NCBI RefSeq assembly: GCF_000814765.1
Contig: NZ_JWIC01000010.1
Coordinates: forward strand, 816,001 to 880,000
DNA length: 64,000 bases
DNA from: Pseudoalteromonas luteoviolacea
GTDB taxonomy: Bacteria; Pseudomonadota; Gammaproteobacteria; Enterobacterales; Alteromonadaceae
Reading direction: 5' to 3'
The translations under genes were made by a program, and so were the position numbers. Position 1 is the stretch's first letter. Each line of letters starts with the position of its first letter. This document shows, piece after piece, positions 62,311 through 64,000 of this stretch. Below the pieces are notes generated by a model. That model had not been told where the DNA came from, ran no database searches, and was given only the letters and a program-made list of their open reading frames with translations.

Positions 62311-62754
62311 TTATTCTGCTACCTTAGATTCCATCTCGTATTGCTTCAAAATCGCAAGCATATCTTCTGGAATGGCCGCTTTTTTCCCTGTTTTCATATT
62401 AAACATCACCACAGTGGCATATCCCGTTGTGCAGACTGCTTGCTGCGACTCACTAAATGCCTCGTAGCGCATAGTGAAACGATCTTCTTTGATGTCAGTG
62501 ATGTATGAGCCAATATACAGAGTATCAGGGAAGGTAACGGGTCGTTTATATTGCGCGTAGGTATCACGCAGAACAGGACTATGACTGGGCTCAGATAAAA
62601 TAGAGAGCAACCCGGTTTGCTTTAAAAAATCAATTCGCGCGGTTTCAAAATAACGAAAGTACGACACGTTATTCACATGTCCCAACGCATCCATTTCACC
62701 CCAAACCACATTAATTTTCGTGTTAACCGCAAACTTTTCGAAAAACTCCTGCAT
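62311..62754 (-). CDS. Acyl-CoA thioesterase, 4HBT/YbgC type
   Basis: A 147-residue hotdog-fold thioesterase. The conserved core is VVWGEMDALGHVNNVSYFRYFETARIDFL with the catalytic Asp in GEMDALGHVNN, followed by YAQYKRPVTFPDTLYIGSYITDI. It hydrolyses acyl-CoA to free acid and CoA. It sits between two blocks of the same repeat family and may have arrived or been duplicated with them. Confidence 0.88.
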   Translation of the reverse strand: MQEFFEKFAVNTKINVVWGEMDALGHVNNVSYFRYFETARIDFLKQTGLLSILSEPSHSPVLRDTYAQYKRPVTFPDTLYIGSYITDIKEDRFTMRYEAFSESQQAVCTTGYATVVMFNMKTGKKAAIPEDMLAILKQYEMESKVAE

Positions 62755-62814
62755 GATCTTGCCTCAAATTATGATTATTTAATTCGAGAGTAGCAACTCA
62801 TCGTACCAGCTGCA

Positions 62815-63040
62815 AGGTGATGACTGCGAGCGAAGCGAGGGCATTCTCTTTGCGCAAGGTGAATTAGTGCAAAGGGTTTATGACTACGAGCGAAGCGAGA
62901 ACATTCTCTTTGCGCAAGGTGAAATGAGCCATTTTAACCACACTCACTACTTTAAACGGTCTTGTTGAAAAAAGGTTATTACTGCGAACGGAGCAAGATT
63001 ACTTTTGCGCAAGGTGAAGTGAGCCATTTTAACCACAGCC
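62815..63040. repeat. TTTGCGCAAGGTGAA repeat cluster, right block
   Basis: Three more copies of the core at 62849, 62909 and 63004, in the same orientation as the left block. The segment CACTACTTTAAACGGTCTTGTTGAA after 62923 repeats one in the left block. Palindromic GCGAGCGAAGCGAG parts precede two cores. Confidence 0.8.
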
Positions 63041-63062
63041 CACCTAACCTCCCCAGCCCCAA

Positions 63063-64000
63063 TCACTCTCCCTTCTCCAAATACCTATTTGCATGCTTTA
63101 AACTATGTAAATCATCAAAGCGAACACCATGTTTTGCCATCACTGGGCGTATTTTTTGACTGATCACTTGTCGAATATAAAAGGGCTGATTTGGCACAAA
63201 ATGATGAATGGTATGTGTGCGACCAAAATCAAAGCAAAATAATTGAAACGGTAAAAACCAGCGGCTAGTGATCACATGGGTTTGCTCTAATACATTCGTC
63301 ACACCACCATAATAATGCATGGAAGAAGTGAGCAGGTTCAGCGACGCTGATCGAATCATATTGGGTAAAATCAGTACCACCATTAAAAACTCAGCCACCG
63401 CCAGTAGCTCTGACCCCCATGCAGGTAATGTGAATGGCATCACAAATTGCAGCACATAATAAGCTATCACCCCATACAAAACCCCAAAGTAAGCCGTCGC
63501 CAGCGGCGCACCTGCATTAAAGACCCGAAAAAACTTAAAGCCACGAATTTCTTTACTAAAGCGCTGTGAATTTATAAGCAGCCCTAAAAGGCCATCAAGG
63601 ATCACCACAGACCGTAAAAAAGGCGATTGAATGCCATTGCCCACCAAACGTTCTTCTAAATCCTGCGAAGTCCCCGACACTTTATGATGGTGCAGATGTG
63701 TCTTCCTGCGATACCAAGGGTTCACCGTATTTGGCCGCATCAACCACACGCATAACATCATAAAATTATGTACAAACGGGCGCTGACTAAAATACTGCTT
63801 ATGGAGCAAATCATGTTCAAGCTCATGGGCAATGGAGGTGATCAAAGCCACTAAAATAATGCACACCCACGCCGGTATCGCCGCCACATAATACAGCGCC
63901 GCAACGCCAATGAATGCACACAATGACAACAGCAAAATGACCATGGCAATACCGTTTTGCCATTTAAGAATAGGGTAACGCGCCCTAAGTGATGCCTCTT
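63063..64000 (-). CDS. Fatty acid desaturase (partial, runs off the right edge)
   Basis: The frame stays open past the ATG at 63944 to the window edge, reading EASLRARYPILKWQNGIA before it, so the true start is outside. Membrane-bound di-iron desaturase or hydroxylase with three His boxes: HELEHDLLHKQYF, KTHLHHHKVSG and HTIHHFVPN. The layout suits an alkane/fatty acid desaturase-like enzyme acting on membrane lipids. Substrate and position specificity are unknown. Confidence 0.85.
   Translation of the reverse strand, partial: EASLRARYPILKWQNGIAMVILLLSLCAFIGVAALYYVAAIPAWVCIILVALITSIAHELEHDLLHKQYFSQRPFVHNFMMLCVWLMRPNTVNPWYRRKTHLHHHKVSGTSQDLEERLVGNGIQSPFLRSVVILDGLLGLLINSQRFSKEIRGFKFFRVFNAGAPLATAYFGVLYGVIAYYVLQFVMPFTLPAWGSELLAVAEFLMVVLILPNMIRSASLNLLTSSMHYYGGVTNVLEQTHVITSRWFLPFQLFCFDFGRTHTIHHFVPNQPFYIRQVISQKIRPVMAKHGVRFDDLHSLKHANRYLEKGE

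Noticed and set aside
61910..62327. ORFs crossing the repeat blocks on both strands
   Set aside because: Their sequences are translations of the repeat units (repeated FTLRK or FAQGE) and not independent genes. The same holds for 62962-63159.

Overview
The window looks like a chromosomal segment of a marine gammaproteobacterium of the order Alteromonadales, most likely Pseudoalteromonas or a close relative. The reasons are moderate GC by eye, short gene spacing, many secreted lipoproteins, MCP and HD-GYP signalling genes, a PrfH-type RNA repair operon, and several gene families I associate with that group. The genus is an inference from gene style, not from a marker gene. I saw no rRNA, tRNA, CRISPR array or intact insertion sequence. 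Both ends cut genes: a small secreted protein on the left (1-141) and a fatty acid desaturase on the right (63063-64000).

Layout. 0-5 kb: small unknowns, a lone ExbD, a double cystatin-like protein divergent from a small HTH protein, a YebE/TerB-like protein and an endonuclease III. 5-9.5 kb: an SbtA-type bicarbonate permease with a small membrane partner, divergent from a CbbR-like LysR regulator; a spondin-domain lipoprotein; and a LysR gene divergent from chromate transporter chrA. 9.3-12.3 kb: a large perfect palindrome sitting on the start codon of a zinc-ribbon membrane protein, an orphan sdhC-sdhD pair that has lost both heme ligands, and an AbgT-family transporter. 13-16.8 kb: argA behind three phased ARG boxes, then a secreted six-cysteine peptide followed by a membrane-tethered glutaredoxin. 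16.9-27 kb: a membrane LytTR regulator divergent from a secreted peptidase, a two-component system divergent from an acyltransferase, a cystine-type symporter, and HxlR divergent from an SDR-cupin pair. 27-43 kb: lipoproteins, sodC, a CadC-like regulator divergent from a secreted propeller protein, an NHL-small protein-MCP operon, a fibrinogen-domain protein, a subtilase and small secreted proteins.

43.3-47.9 kb holds the most striking locus: rtcB, prfH, a small LMW phosphatase-like gene, an RNA ligase and an HD-polynucleotide kinase, all on the minus strand. Together they cover two RNA-sealing chemistries, end healing and ribosome rescue. A good sigma70-type promoter lies upstream, followed by a 13-codon leader ORF with a strong ribosome binding site and mutually exclusive inverted repeats, which suggests control by translation of the leader.

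48-64 kb: an Asp-box lipoprotein, speH-speE (spermidine synthesis) with an ABC exporter, a parvulin, a double-glycine leader peptide that may be a RiPP precursor, a four-cysteine mini-protein, a histidine kinase with an HD-GYP response regulator divergent from a periplasmic binding protein, and a thioesterase bracketed by a family of about 40-120 base repeats. Several of the small genes (under 60 residues) were found by reading the intergenic sequence directly.
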